NCBI GenBank assembly: GCA_027323885.1
Contig: DAHVZT010000054.1
Coordinates: 1 to 64,000, forward strand
Length of the DNA: 64,000 nt
DNA from: Acidobacteriaceae bacterium
GTDB lineage: Bacteria > Acidobacteriota > Terriglobia > Terriglobales > Acidobacteriaceae
Direction of reading: 5' to 3'
The first letter of the stretch is position 1, and every line of letters starts with the position of its first letter. The translations under genes and the position numbers were made by a program. Below are positions 26,048 to 35,601 of the stretch, piece by piece. Under the pieces are notes generated by a model, which ran no database searches, had not been told where the DNA came from, and saw only the letters and a program-made list of their open reading frames with translations.

Positions 26048-26069
26048 AGTGGGCGCAAGCCCACTTTTT
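26048..26069 (+). terminator. Attenuator-like hairpin upstream of rimP-nusA
   Basis: A 7-bp stem (AGTGGGC/GCCCACT) capped by a GCAA tetraloop runs into TTTTTGTTTG. This is a plausible intrinsic terminator located 49 nt before the rimP start, with no gene immediately upstream on this strand. It may act as a leader attenuator for the transcription-factor operon. Confidence 0.55.
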
Positions 26070-26117
26070 GTTTGCTGCTGTTGGAGCGCCGGGAACTCGT
26101 GTCTGAACTGATCTTAG

Positions 26118-26705
26118 GTGCGTCCGGTGGCGGTGGAAATCGACAAAATTCGGGCTTTGGCGGATCGCGTGGCGGCATCTCACGGACTGGCGGTTGTGGA
26201 AGTCCAATTTGCAGGTGCCGCAAAACAGAGGTGCCTTCGGATCTTCATAGAAAAGGACGCGAAGACGCGGGCCGCGCTTGCAGCGCCGGACGAAACCGCG
26301 GGACTCAAGCTGCCGGAGCATGTTTCTGTGGATCAACTGGCAGGCACCACAGTGGAAGATTGCCAGGCCTTCAGCGACGACTTTGGGACGGTTCTGGATG
26401 TAGAAGATTTGATTCCGGGGCAGGAATACACGCTGGAGGTATCCTCGCCAGGGCTGGATCGCAAATTGTATTTGCACGAGGATTACGTGCGGTTTACTGG
26501 AAGTATGGTGAAAGTGCGAACGATTCAGCCGGTCAACGGCAATTCGCATTGGCAGGGACGCATCGCGAATGTGGGCGCGGATGTGCTGGAATTGGATTTG
26601 AGCACTGCAGGCAAGCGGAAAAGCAAGACTGAGAAGCGGACAGAAGCAAAGATATCGATCGCTTTTTCGAACATATCGAAAGCGAATCTGGTCCCGGAAA
26701 TCTGA
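26118..26705 (+). CDS. rimP: Ribosome maturation factor RimP
   Basis: The roughly 195-residue protein has the RimP N-terminal pattern HGLAVVEVQFAG...LRIFIEKDA, the DCQAFSDDFGTVLDVEDLIPG block and EVSSPGLDRKL, then an SH3-like C-terminal domain. RimP assists maturation of the 30S subunit. GTG codons at 26118, 26127 and 26133 are possible starts; AGGTG (26116-26120) would serve 26127 best. The rimP-nusA-infB order is the standard bacterial operon, here with a hairpin in front. Confidence 0.9.
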   Translation: MRPVAVEIDKIRALADRVAASHGLAVVEVQFAGAAKQRCLRIFIEKDAKTRAALAAPDETAGLKLPEHVSVDQLAGTTVEDCQAFSDDFGTVLDVEDLIPGQEYTLEVSSPGLDRKLYLHEDYVRFTGSMVKVRTIQPVNGNSHWQGRIANVGADVLELDLSTAGKRKSKTEKRTEAKISIAFSNISKANLVPEI

Positions 26706-26840
26706 GATAAATCGCAATTCAAGTCGCAATCGATGGTCTTTGCATGATTCGCAGCCGTGGCCCTGAGCGGCGCACGAAGCAGAAACCCGGAAAGCGACAA
26801 ACCTTATTGGGCCGCGAAGGCCGAGACGAGCAGAGAAGAC

Positions 26841-28541
26841 ATGGCAAGCCCTCTTTACGACACGATAGAAGTTTTGAGCAGAGAAAAAGGCATCGATCCG
26901 CAGATTGTAGTCTCAGCGGTGGAGGATGCTATCGCTCTGGCAACGCGCAAGTATTACAAAACCCAGGAGAACATGCGCGGTGAACTGGACCGGGAATCCG
27001 GTGAGATTCGCGCCTATGCGTACAAGACGGTGGTGGAAACGCCGGAACTCCTGGAAGATCCCTTGAACCAGATCAACCTGGAAGACGCTCGCGCGATCGC
27101 GCCGGATGTCGAGCCGGGAGCTGAGCTCCGCTATTACAAGCCCACGGATGTTCTGGGACGGATTGCGGCGCAGATGGCCAAGCAGATCATTTTCCAGAAG
27201 GTCCGGGAGGCGGAGCGCGATACCGTGTTCAATGAATACGCGCACCGCGTAGGCGAGGTGTTGAACGCCACGGTGAAAAGAATTGAAGGCCAGGATATTG
27301 TGTTCGATATCGGCAAGGCCGAAGCAAAGATGCCAAAGCGGGAACAATCCCGGCTGGAGCAGTTTGCTGTGGGTGAGCGGGTACGGGTGGTGCTGCTGCG
27401 CGTGGATCGCAATGCCCGCGGGCCCCAGGTAATCGTATCCCGTGCGGCCAAGGAACTGGTGCAGAACCTGTTTCAGAGTGAGGTTCCCGAAATCTACGAC
27501 AACACGGTCGAGATCCGCGCGATTGCCCGGGAAGCGGGGGAGCGCACCAAGATCGCTGTTGTTTCCCGCGATAAAGATGTAGATCCGGTCGGCGCGTGCG
27601 TGGGCATGAAGGGAATGCGTGTGCAATCGATCATCCGGGAGTTGCGCGGCGAGAAGATCGACATCATCGAATACAGCGAGGAGATCACAACCTTTGCGGA
27701 GAAGGCCCTGCAGCCCGCCAAGGTGAGTCGCGTCAGCATCGCGGACCTGAGTGACAAGCAGATTGAAGTGATCGTCGATGACACGCAGCTTTCTCTTGCG
27801 ATCGGCAAAAAAGGCCAGAATGTTCGTCTTGCGGCCAAGCTGCTCGGCTGGAAGATCGATATCAAGAGCGAAGAAGAAAAGCGTCAGGAAGTTGAGCAGC
27901 AGATGCAGGCAATGGCCGGCCCGGTCACTACCCCGATCGAGCAGGTTGCGGAACTGGGCGAAGCCACGATTCAGAAGCTGGTTGCCGCTGGAATTACCAC
28001 AGTGGAAGGTCTGGCAGATATGACTCCGGAGGAACTTGAAGAAGTTCCGGGGATAGGAGAAAAGACTTTGGAGAAAATCGGAACTGCGGTTCGCCACTAC
28101 TTTGCGCAGATCGATAAACAGGCGGACGTCGGCCCGATGGGTGCCCCGAGTTCGGCGGAAGAGGATGCCAACGAGGCTGCCATGGATCGCGTCGCGGCTG
28201 CGGGAATGAATCCGGAAGCCTCGCTTACGTCCGAAGAGGATGCGGCGATCCAGGGCGCTCCCGAAGCGGCGATGGAAACGGGCGGTGATTCTACGCGCGA
28301 GGTGGCGAACCTGGAACCGGAAGACGCGATTGCCCAGGGTTCTTACGGCGCAGGGGGTAATGAAGTCGAGGACGCACGGGAGCAGGGCGAGGAAGATCTG
28401 GGCGATGAAGGTGAGAATTTGTCGCAGAGCTTCCTGAAGCAGGCGACGGCGACTGAGGACACGGATTCTCCTGTTTCCATTGAAGCTCCGAACGCGCACG
28501 AGCCAGCGCTTGACCGGTGGGAAGAAAAAGAAAAGCCCTGA
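26841..28541 (+). CDS. nusA: Transcription termination/antitermination factor NusA
   Basis: The 566-residue protein begins ASPLYDTIEVLSREKGI. It contains the NusA N-terminal domain, an S1 domain (VLNATVKRIEGQDIVFDIG), two KH domains (GACVGMKGMRVQ and AIGKKGQNVRLAAKLLGW), and one helix-hairpin-helix (GIGEKTLEKIG). A long acidic low-complexity tail of about 120 residues follows. NusA binds RNA polymerase and controls pausing, termination and antitermination. ATG 26841 is chosen; the frame is open to 26757 but that extension is not conserved in type. The ylxR gene often found between nusA and infB is absent; the 142-bp gap has no ORF I can support. Confidence 0.93.
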   Translation: MASPLYDTIEVLSREKGIDPQIVVSAVEDAIALATRKYYKTQENMRGELDRESGEIRAYAYKTVVETPELLEDPLNQINLEDARAIAPDVEPGAELRYYKPTDVLGRIAAQMAKQIIFQKVREAERDTVFNEYAHRVGEVLNATVKRIEGQDIVFDIGKAEAKMPKREQSRLEQFAVGERVRVVLLRVDRNARGPQVIVSRAAKELVQNLFQSEVPEIYDNTVEIRAIAREAGERTKIAVVSRDKDVDPVGACVGMKGMRVQSIIRELRGEKIDIIEYSEEITTFAEKALQPAKVSRVSIADLSDKQIEVIVDDTQLSLAIGKKGQNVRLAAKLLGWKIDIKSEEEKRQEVEQQMQAMAGPVTTPIEQVAELGEATIQKLVAAGITTVEGLADMTPEELEEVPGIGEKTLEKIGTAVRHYFAQIDKQADVGPMGAPSSAEEDANEAAMDRVAAAGMNPEASLTSEEDAAIQGAPEAAMETGGDSTREVANLEPEDAIAQGSYGAGGNEVEDAREQGEEDLGDEGENLSQSFLKQATATEDTDSPVSIEAPNAHEPALDRWEEKEKP

Positions 28542-28683
28542 TCGAAGGCAGCAGTCCCGGTGGCCAGGGCGAATATTCGACGCCCCCGGGGGCTTTCAGC
28601 GGATAATGGTAGTAGACGCACAACGGTCGCAAGCTATGAGGCTGACGATGAGCAGTTAAAGTTTGGGAAGGCGAAAGAGGCGG

Positions 28684-31600
28684 ATGAGTAAAGTTCGTAT
28701 CAACGATCTAGCGCGCGAGCTAGAAGTAAAGAGTAAAGTGATCCTCGATCTTCTCCCGGAAGTTGGCGTGACGGAAAAGAAAACGCACTCCAGCTCGGTG
28801 GAGGACGACGAAGCCGTACGCGTGCGGGCGGCGCTCAGCCGTGGCGGCAAGCATCCGTCAGGGAGCTCCACGAAAGCTGCGGGAAATGGCCAGCAGCCCA
28901 AAATCGACCTTTCGAATATTTCCAGACCCGGCGACGTTATGCGGGCGATTCAGCAGCGGAGAGAGGAACAGGAGAATCGCAGGGCGACTCCGCCGCCAGC
29001 GAAGCCGGTCGAGCAGAACCGCGCCGCAACTCCGCCAGCGGTCAGCTCCAAACCGAAAGGGACCGCGGCTCCCGCGCCAGGGAAGGCCCCTGCCCCCGTT
29101 TCCGCTTCCAGTGCGCAGAATGCGCCTGCGCCCCCTCCGCGAAAGATCGTTGTTCCTCAGCCGCGGCAGGCCCCGCAGATTGTTTCCGCGCCGCCACCGG
29201 CAGCTCCGGCGATCGCATCACGCGCGCCGTCCGGACCCGTGATCGTGCGCGCTCCGCAGACGGGCAACGGCCCAGCGGCGGCAAGCCCGGCCGCCACTCC
29301 GGTAAAGCCAAGCGTATCCGAGCAAAAGCCCGTGGTGGTTGCTCCAGCAGCGGTGACAGCGAAAGCTCCCGTTCAGGCTGCGCCGCCGCCCGCCCCTGTT
29401 CTGCCGGTCGTGGAAGCACCGCCGGAGCCCTCCACTCCGGTCCAAGTTGAGAGCACCTCGCCTTCGAATGCTCCAGCCGCGCAGGCTGTTGCGGAGGCAC
29501 CCGTTTCCGAGACATCTCCTCCTGCTGTTGCGGCCGCTCCGGCGCCTCCGGCAAAACGCGTCATCATGCCGCAGACCGGCCCCCGTCCCGTATACAAGGC
29601 CCACCCCGGCGCGGCGCAAACGCTGGGAGGTATGCAACGGGGCAAGCCAATCTTTGAGCGTCCACGGCCGCAAGGTGCGGGAGGATCAGGGACTGCCAAT
29701 GCTGCCGGAGGACCATCTTTCGGTGCGCGACCTGGTTCCAGCCCTGGCGGGCTGAGACGTCCCATGCATCCCACGCGCCAACATCCTACCGGCGCGCCGG
29801 GTGCGCGGCCAGGGATGGGAGCACGCCCTGGATTCGGTGCTCCGCGGCCCGGTGTTGGTGGCGCGCCAGGAATGGCAGCTCCTCCTCCTGCCGGAGCAGC
29901 GGACCGTCCGTCCCGCGGACACCAGCAGCGTCGTGGCGGGAACAACCGGTACGAAAAATCCAAAGAGGGTCCGATGAAGGGAATGGTTGCGCCGCGTCTT
30001 GGCGCAGCCGTCGTTCCCAGCGGCCCGGTGCCGATCACCCGCAAGATTACGGTGACGGATGGCGTGAGCGTCAAGGACCTGGCGGAAAAGCTCGAACTCC
30101 GCGCCAAGGACCTGATCGCCACACTGCTGCAGCGTGGCGTATTCGTCACGGTCAACCAGTCGCTCGACACCGAACTCATCAAAGAAGTATCACGCCAGTT
30201 CGGGGCGGAAGCTACGGTCATCACCTTTGAAGATGAGATGGCGAATGAGGCGCTTGAACATCTGTTGACGCAGGAGACGACGGAAGAGCTGGAAGTCACA
30301 CGTCCTCCGGTGGTGACGATCATGGGCCACGTCGACCATGGCAAAACTTCTCTGCTCGACGCAATCCGCGAGACCGAAGTGGCAGCGGGCGAAGCTGGTG
30401 GAATTACGCAGCACATCGGAGCCTACAAGGTTCGCATCAGCAAGGAAGATTCTCCAGCTTTCGGGCGCGAGATCGTCTTTCTCGACACGCCAGGTCATGA
30501 GGCGTTCACCCGTATGCGTGCGCGCGGCGCGAAGGTCACCGACATCGTTGTGATCGTAGTGGCGGCCGACGATGGGGTGATGCCGCAGACTGTGGAGGCG
30601 ATCGACCACGCCAGGGCGGCGAATGTGCCGATCATCGTGGCAGTGAACAAGATTGACAAGCCCGGCGCGCAGCCCGATCGCGTGAAGCAGCAACTGGGAG
30701 ACCGCGGACTGGTGCCCGAGGCCTGGGGCGGCAATACAGTTTTCGTGGAAGTCTCTGCTAAAAAGCACATCAATCTCGACCTGCTGCTGGAAATGATCTG
30801 CCTGGTTGCGGATGTTGGAACCTTGCGTGCCTCTCCGGATCGTCCGGCGCTGGGCACAGTGATCGAATCCAAGCTGGATCGCGGTCGTGGTGCGGTATCA
30901 ACCGTACTGGTGCAAAACGGAACCTTGCGTCTTGGCGACACCTTTGTGGTAGGCAACACATTTGGCAAGGTGCGCGCGATGTTCGACGATCGCGGTCGCG
31001 CCATTGCAGAGGCGGGTCCTTCAACTCCTGTTGAGATTCTGGGACTGGAAAGCATTCCGGATGCTGGCGATGTCTTCACGGTCGTCGCCGATCGAGATAA
31101 GGCCAAGAGCGTCGCGCAATATCGCAAGATGAAAGAACGCGAATCTCAACTTGCGAAATCCTCGCGTGTCTCGCTTGAAGGGCTTGCCGAGCAAATCAAA
31201 CAGGCGGGCGTCAAGGAATTGCCGATCATTCTGAAGGGCGACGTGCAGGGTTCGGTGGAAGTCCTGGCCGAATCCATGCCACGACTCTCGACCGAAAAAG
31301 TCCGGGTCAAGGTCATCCATACGGGCGTGGGTGCCATTACAGAAAGCGACATTCTGCTTGCGTCGGCATCGAACGCCATTATCATCGGCTTCAATGTGCG
31401 GCCGGAGCGCAAAGCTGCGGAATTGGCGACACAGGAAGGCGTAGACATTCGTCTGCATTCGATCATTTATGAACTGCAGGACGAAATGCGAAAGGCTATG
31501 CTGGGCCTGCTGGAAGCCACGATCAAGGAAAATTATCTTGGGCGCGCCGAAGTTGCCAACGTGTTCAGGATTCCTAAAGTGGGCGCGGTGGCAGGCTGCC

Positions 31601-31869
31601 GCGTGACGGACGGAATGTTCCGGCGCGATTCGGAAGTTCGAGTTTTGCGGGATTCTGTGCAGGTCTACAAAGGAAAGCTTGCTTCCCTCAAGCGGTTTAA
31701 GGACGATGTCAGCGAGGTTCGTAATGGAATGGAGTGTGGCATCAGCATAGCGAACTTTAATGACATAAAGGTCGGCGATGTCATTGAGGCATTTACCGCG
31801 GAGAAGATTGCCGCGGACATAGGCACGGCGCTGGTGGATTCCGCAGGGAATGCGATGACGACCGCGTAA
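28684..31869 (+). CDS. infB: Translation initiation factor IF-2
   Basis: The 1,061-residue GTPase starts at ATG 28684 behind AAAGAGGCGG. An IF2_N domain ([14 protein letters not shown]) is followed by a very long Pro/Ala- then Gly/Arg-rich linker (about residues 60-430) and a second IF2_N-like domain ([17 protein letters not shown]). The GTPase has G1 [10 protein letters not shown]3 DTPGHEAF and G4 NKID, and the C1/C2 domains follow. It brings initiator tRNA to the 30S subunit. The linker is long and disordered, as in several high-GC lineages. A terminator follows the gene. Confidence 0.95.
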   Translation: MSKVRINDLARELEVKSKVILDLLPEVGVTEKKTHSSSVEDDEAVRVRAALSRGGKHPSGSSTKAAGNGQQPKIDLSNISRPGDVMRAIQQRREEQENRRATPPPAKPVEQNRAATPPAVSSKPKGTAAPAPGKAPAPVSASSAQNAPAPPPRKIVVPQPRQAPQIVSAPPPAAPAIASRAPSGPVIVRAPQTGNGPAAASPAATPVKPSVSEQKPVVVAPAAVTAKAPVQAAPPPAPVLPVVEAPPEPSTPVQVESTSPSNAPAAQAVAEAPVSETSPPAVAAAPAPPAKRVIMPQTGPRPVYKAHPGAAQTLGGMQRGKPIFERPRPQGAGGSGTANAAGGPSFGARPGSSPGGLRRPMHPTRQHPTGAPGARPGMGARPGFGAPRPGVGGAPGMAAPPPAGAADRPSRGHQQRRGGNNRYEKSKEGPMKGMVAPRLGAAVVPSGPVPITRKITVTDGVSVKDLAEKLELRAKDLIATLLQRGVFVTVNQSLDTELIKEVSRQFGAEATVITFEDEMANEALEHLLTQETTEELEVTRPPVVTIMGHVDHGKTSLLDAIRETEVAAGEAGGITQHIGAYKVRISKEDSPAFGREIVFLDTPGHEAFTRMRARGAKVTDIVVIVVAADDGVMPQTVEAIDHARAANVPIIVAVNKIDKPGAQPDRVKQQLGDRGLVPEAWGGNTVFVEVSAKKHINLDLLLEMICLVADVGTLRASPDRPALGTVIESKLDRGRGAVSTVLVQNGTLRLGDTFVVGNTFGKVRAMFDDRGRAIAEAGPSTPVEILGLESIPDAGDVFTVVADRDKAKSVAQYRKMKERESQLAKSSRVSLEGLAEQIKQAGVKELPIILKGDVQGSVEVLAESMPRLSTEKVRVKVIHTGVGAITESDILLASASNAIIIGFNVRPERKAAELATQEGVDIRLHSIIYELQDEMRKAMLGLLEATIKENYLGRAEVANVFRIPKVGAVAGCRVTDGMFRRDSEVRVLRDSVQVYKGKLASLKRFKDDVSEVRNGMECGISIANFNDIKVGDVIEAFTAEKIAADIGTALVDSAGNAMTTA

Positions 31870-31888
31870 GCGGAACATCATTATGGTT

Positions 31889-31926
31889 AAAACAAAATGG
31901 CTCGCCACACCGAGCCATTTTGTTTT
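31889..31926. terminator. Bidirectional intrinsic terminator after infB
   Basis: A perfect 16-bp stem with A-rich and T-rich ends (AAAACAAAATGGCTCG against its complement) surrounds a 6-nt CCACAC loop. It lies 19 nt after the infB stop and closes the rimP-nusA-infB operon. Confidence 0.88.
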
Positions 31927-31979
31927 GTGGAAATGATTCTTTCTGGTGCAGGACGTTTCTTCTGGGCCAGGATGTTCCA

Positions 31980-33572
31980 GTGGAGGCAAATATCGGCAGC
32001 CGTCCCGATGAAGCGAAGAAGAATCGGAAGCTCTATGTTGCGCTGATTTTCTTGTCGCTCGTATGCGTTGGGTGTGGCATTGCTGTCCAGTACGCTATCC
32101 ACCATGCCCAGCCGATTTTGCGGGCGCGCGTCGTCCAAACGCTCGCCACGCGATTCCAGAGTGTGGTGCATCTGGGAGATTTCAACGTTTCCGTGTATCA
32201 CGGTCTGGATGTCGAGGGCAAAGATCTCACGATCCAATCCACGCTTTACCCGGCTCTTCCGCCGCAGATTGCAATTGCGTCCTTCCATTTTCACGCGCAA
32301 CTTCTCGATCTGTTTCGTTCCCCGATGCATATCAGCTCCGCGGAGATAGGCGGTCTGGTGGTGAGAGTTCCGCCCAGGGCGTCGCGCGCTGCAATGCGGA
32401 AGTCGCAAAAGGGCCGGCCCAAAATCAAGATCATCGTCGACCGCATTTTCTGTAAGAGCGCCCTTCTGCTGATCATGCCGGAGGACACGCAAAAGAAGCC
32501 GCTAAAATTCCGCATCGATACGTTGACATTGCAGCGCGCAGGGAAGCACCAGGCAATGCACTTTCGAGCAAATCTGGTGAATCCCAGGCCGGTTGGAATC
32601 ATCCAGACGGAGGGAAACTTTGGCCCGTGGGCAGATGAGGAACCGGGAAATACGCCGATCGACGGCGCGTACTCATTCACGCATGCAGACCTGAGCACGA
32701 CGAAGGGAATCAAAGGGACGCTTTCCTCTACCGGGAACTTCAAGGGAAAACTCGATGCGGTCACTGTGGATGGGACGACAGACACGCCGAACTTCAGCCT
32801 GAATGTGAGCGGGCATCCGGTGGCGCTGCACACCCAATTTCACGCCATTGTGAACGGCACCAATGGCAACACCTATCTACAGCCTGTTCATGGGCACTTC
32901 CTCAATACGGAGTTGGTAGCGACCGGATATGTGGTTCACGCGCAGCATAGAAAAGGCCACAACATTCACCTTGTGGTCCAGATCGACCACGGCAGAGTAG
33001 AAGACCTTCTGTACCTCGGGGTGAAGACAGAGCCCCCGGTGCTTTTTGGTGCTCTGCGCCTGCACACGCACTTTGATTTGCCCGCAGGCAGGCAGTCCGT
33101 CATACGCAAGTTGCGGCTGCGGGGTACGTATACGGCGGACCATGTTGTTTTCACCAACCCTCAGATTCAAAAGCGGCTGGTTGAACTAAGCTTGCGCAGT
33201 CAGGGGCATGCAGCGGATGCCCGGCGTCTATCGCAAGCGGTCATCTCAAAGCAGAATCCGCTTGCCAGGATTCCCTCCGGTTTGCATGGAGATTTTCTCG
33301 TCGTGGACCGGAAGCTGACGATACCGCGGCTCGTCTGCAACATTCCCGGCGCGGAAATCAACTTGTCGGGAACATACACTCTGGATGGGAGGGTGTTCAA
33401 CTTTAAAGGGAATGCCCGTATGGACGCGCCGGTCTCCAGGATCGTGGGAGGCTGGAAAGGAGCGCTCATGAAACCGATCGATCCAATTTTCGCGCGGCAT
33501 GGAGCGAAGACGGAGATCCCGATTACGATTACGGGGACCAGCACAAAGCCGCGATTAGGACTGAAGCTTTGA
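31980..33572 (+). CDS. AsmA-like membrane-anchored envelope protein
   Basis: The 530-residue protein starts at GTG 31980, with AGGA seven nt upstream. One N-terminal membrane helix (about residues 19-40) precedes a periplasmic region of repeated amphipathic beta-strands. It contains the AsmA-like pattern LHTHFDLPAGRQSVIRKLRLRGTY early in the C-terminal part and GDFLVVDRKLTIPRLVCNIPGAEINLSGTY nearer its end. AsmA-like proteins are proposed to move phospholipids or assist outer-membrane assembly. The family assignment is by general architecture and is moderate. The gene stands alone after the infB terminator. Confidence 0.6.
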   Translation: MEANIGSRPDEAKKNRKLYVALIFLSLVCVGCGIAVQYAIHHAQPILRARVVQTLATRFQSVVHLGDFNVSVYHGLDVEGKDLTIQSTLYPALPPQIAIASFHFHAQLLDLFRSPMHISSAEIGGLVVRVPPRASRAAMRKSQKGRPKIKIIVDRIFCKSALLLIMPEDTQKKPLKFRIDTLTLQRAGKHQAMHFRANLVNPRPVGIIQTEGNFGPWADEEPGNTPIDGAYSFTHADLSTTKGIKGTLSSTGNFKGKLDAVTVDGTTDTPNFSLNVSGHPVALHTQFHAIVNGTNGNTYLQPVHGHFLNTELVATGYVVHAQHRKGHNIHLVVQIDHGRVEDLLYLGVKTEPPVLFGALRLHTHFDLPAGRQSVIRKLRLRGTYTADHVVFTNPQIQKRLVELSLRSQGHAADARRLSQAVISKQNPLARIPSGLHGDFLVVDRKLTIPRLVCNIPGAEINLSGTYTLDGRVFNFKGNARMDAPVSRIVGGWKGALMKPIDPIFARHGAKTEIPITITGTSTKPRLGLKL

Positions 33573-33592
33573 GGAAGAAGCTTCTCGTGGCA

Positions 33593-35518
33593 TTACTGAA
33601 TCATGATTTCGGTCAACCTGATGAGAGGTTGTTTTATGCCTGGTCCGCGCAATTCTAACTTGACCGAGTGAATCCCTCTGGAAACCGCTTCGCCATCTAA
33701 ACGGAACTTAACCGCAGCGAGATAGCCTGGCGCTGAATCTATGGTGAGCCGCGTTTGCTGCTCAGACTCGATTCGTCCAGCGTGATCGAGCAGTTCAAAT
33801 GTGGGATGCCATGCGTCCAGGCTTCCTTTGTCCACTTTGCCGGACAGGTAAATGCGGACCAAAGCCCGCAGAACATCGTCCTTCCTGTAGAAAAGCAGAG
33901 GGTTGGGTTCCAGGAGGCAATTGGTTTCAAGCAACGGATCCTTAACCGCATCCGTGGGCGTCTCGGTGGAGGCGTGTAGATGGGGGCCCCGGCTGCGGAG
34001 ACCGTTCATGGATTGCGACTTGTCCTGTATGGAGCGGCGACAATTCACCCCCGTGACCAAGGTGCTCGCCTGTACATCCGCAGCGGCCGGTCTTGGAACC
34101 TTCGTTTCTGTCACGGCGGAAGCCAGCAATGTTCCAGCGCCGTCTGCCACGGCGATTTTCCAACGATACGCGCCTGGAGATAACTTGTTGTCACGTTCCC
34201 AGGAAGCAAACCTTCCATTCCACGACAACGTCAGCTTGTGACTCAACACGACAAAGCCTGAATTTGCCCGCTCCACCCTTTCCACAACGATCAATTTGCG
34301 CGGTGCTTCGCCATCTCCGGTCCAGACCAGTGCGCAACTAAACGGCAGCACTGCTGCCATGCCGTTTTTCTCCGGAAAATAATCAATGTGCTGGGCAATT
34401 CTGAGATCCGGGGATGCGACCGGGTGGTCCAATGCATCCAGGAGTGGGCGAGGCACTCCCGCGCTCGCTGTCTCGACTGCTGTTTGCGACCTGGAAGAGG
34501 GATCAGGCAATGGTTGCAGTACTACGGCCTTGAGATTCCGATTAAGTATCCGGACTTTCACTTTAAGGGAGGAGTCGTCCAGGTTATCTGGTCTTATATG
34601 GAACTTCAGGACGTAGCTCTTATCGCGGTCCGCGATAATCTGGCCAAACAAGTCTTTCAAACTGTTCGCATATCCGGCGCCAGTCAAGCCGGAGCTCTGC
34701 ATCATGCCGGAAATCGGCGTTCCGGCCAGGGCAGTATTCAGGCCGCTCCCAGCCGGTCCCACATAAGCGGGTCCGGTGGTATTGGCTAGATACACTTGTG
34801 CGCCTGCGCGCTCAGCGGCTCCCACCAGATCGCTCGGATCGGTTTGCATCAGGGAATATTCAAGTAGGCCGTAAACAGGCTCCAATTGAGGATCGAATGC
34901 AACGACGATTCTGCGCCCGGGAAGGAATTGCATCCTGGAGATGGAATTCCTTGCATCCTCTAGCCAGTTTCCTCCGAGATCGGCACTGGGTTCGAGCGGC
35001 TGGACTGTCTTTCTGCTCGCCTCAAGCCCGGCCAATAAGGCACCTTTGTCGCGTGTGAACGCCGTCTGCTTTGCGTTGGAATCGAATATGGAAATATCCC
35101 ACGGCAGACGTCCCTGTCCGTCTGCTTCCTGTTTGGAGAAATACCGTATGGCATCTTCCGTCGCCATGTTGTGCAGAAGTGGCTGGTTAGGCGGCAGCAC
35201 GAGCAGAATGTGATCTGCGCAGTCGTGTTTGCACGATCGTCCTTCCTCGTTCCAAGGACGCTCGATCTTCGCCTTCGCAGGTATCCCATCCACCAACAGA
35301 GTGAAGTCTTTTTCTGTGAATTCCCGCGGCGCGGTTCCGGACCTTGTGCTTACAAACAGCGGCAGGAGCATGGTCGAAGCGATGTGGGGCCCAGCAGGAG
35401 GAAGGAGATTTTGGTCAGAATACCCTGGCGTCCTGGGTGTTCGGTTCTCTTGCGCCAAGACCAAAGCGGTTCCGGCGATACAGAGCGCGAGCCACTGCGC
35501 ATTGCGAAACCGCTGCAT
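33593..35518 (-). CDS. VWFA-related domain secreted protein
   Basis: The 641-residue protein has a signal peptide ending ALVLAQ. It is followed by the acidobacterial VWFA-related pattern: FVSTRSGTAPREFTEKDFTLLVDGIPAKA, HILLVLPPNQPLLHN and RRIVVAFDPQLEP. The metal-ion-dependent adhesion site is not clear, as is usual in this group. The C-terminal half has Ig-like beta-strand patterns. Such proteins are abundant in Acidobacteriota, and their function is unknown. It lies 83 bp downstream of ffh on the same strand. Confidence 0.72.
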   Translation of the reverse strand: MQRFRNAQWLALCIAGTALVLAQENRTPRTPGYSDQNLLPPAGPHIASTMLLPLFVSTRSGTAPREFTEKDFTLLVDGIPAKAKIERPWNEEGRSCKHDCADHILLVLPPNQPLLHNMATEDAIRYFSKQEADGQGRLPWDISIFDSNAKQTAFTRDKGALLAGLEASRKTVQPLEPSADLGGNWLEDARNSISRMQFLPGRRIVVAFDPQLEPVYGLLEYSLMQTDPSDLVGAAERAGAQVYLANTTGPAYVGPAGSGLNTALAGTPISGMMQSSGLTGAGYANSLKDLFGQIIADRDKSYVLKFHIRPDNLDDSSLKVKVRILNRNLKAVVLQPLPDPSSRSQTAVETASAGVPRPLLDALDHPVASPDLRIAQHIDYFPEKNGMAAVLPFSCALVWTGDGEAPRKLIVVERVERANSGFVVLSHKLTLSWNGRFASWERDNKLSPGAYRWKIAVADGAGTLLASAVTETKVPRPAAADVQASTLVTGVNCRRSIQDKSQSMNGLRSRGPHLHASTETPTDAVKDPLLETNCLLEPNPLLFYRKDDVLRALVRIYLSGKVDKGSLDAWHPTFELLDHAGRIESEQQTRLTIDSAPGYLAAVKFRLDGEAVSRGIHSVKLELRGPGIKQPLIRLTEIMIQ

Positions 35519-35601
35519 AGATAGATATCCTACGGCCGCATTTTACCGGTTCAATTTCCGTGCAGATCTTTCCGTTCAAATATGGCGAAGCAGGCCCGCT
35601 G

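Noticed and set aside
28542-28683. A ylxR-like gene between nusA and infB
   Set aside because: The 142-bp gap is too short and no frame shows YlxR features; CCCCCGGGGG there is only a short palindrome.
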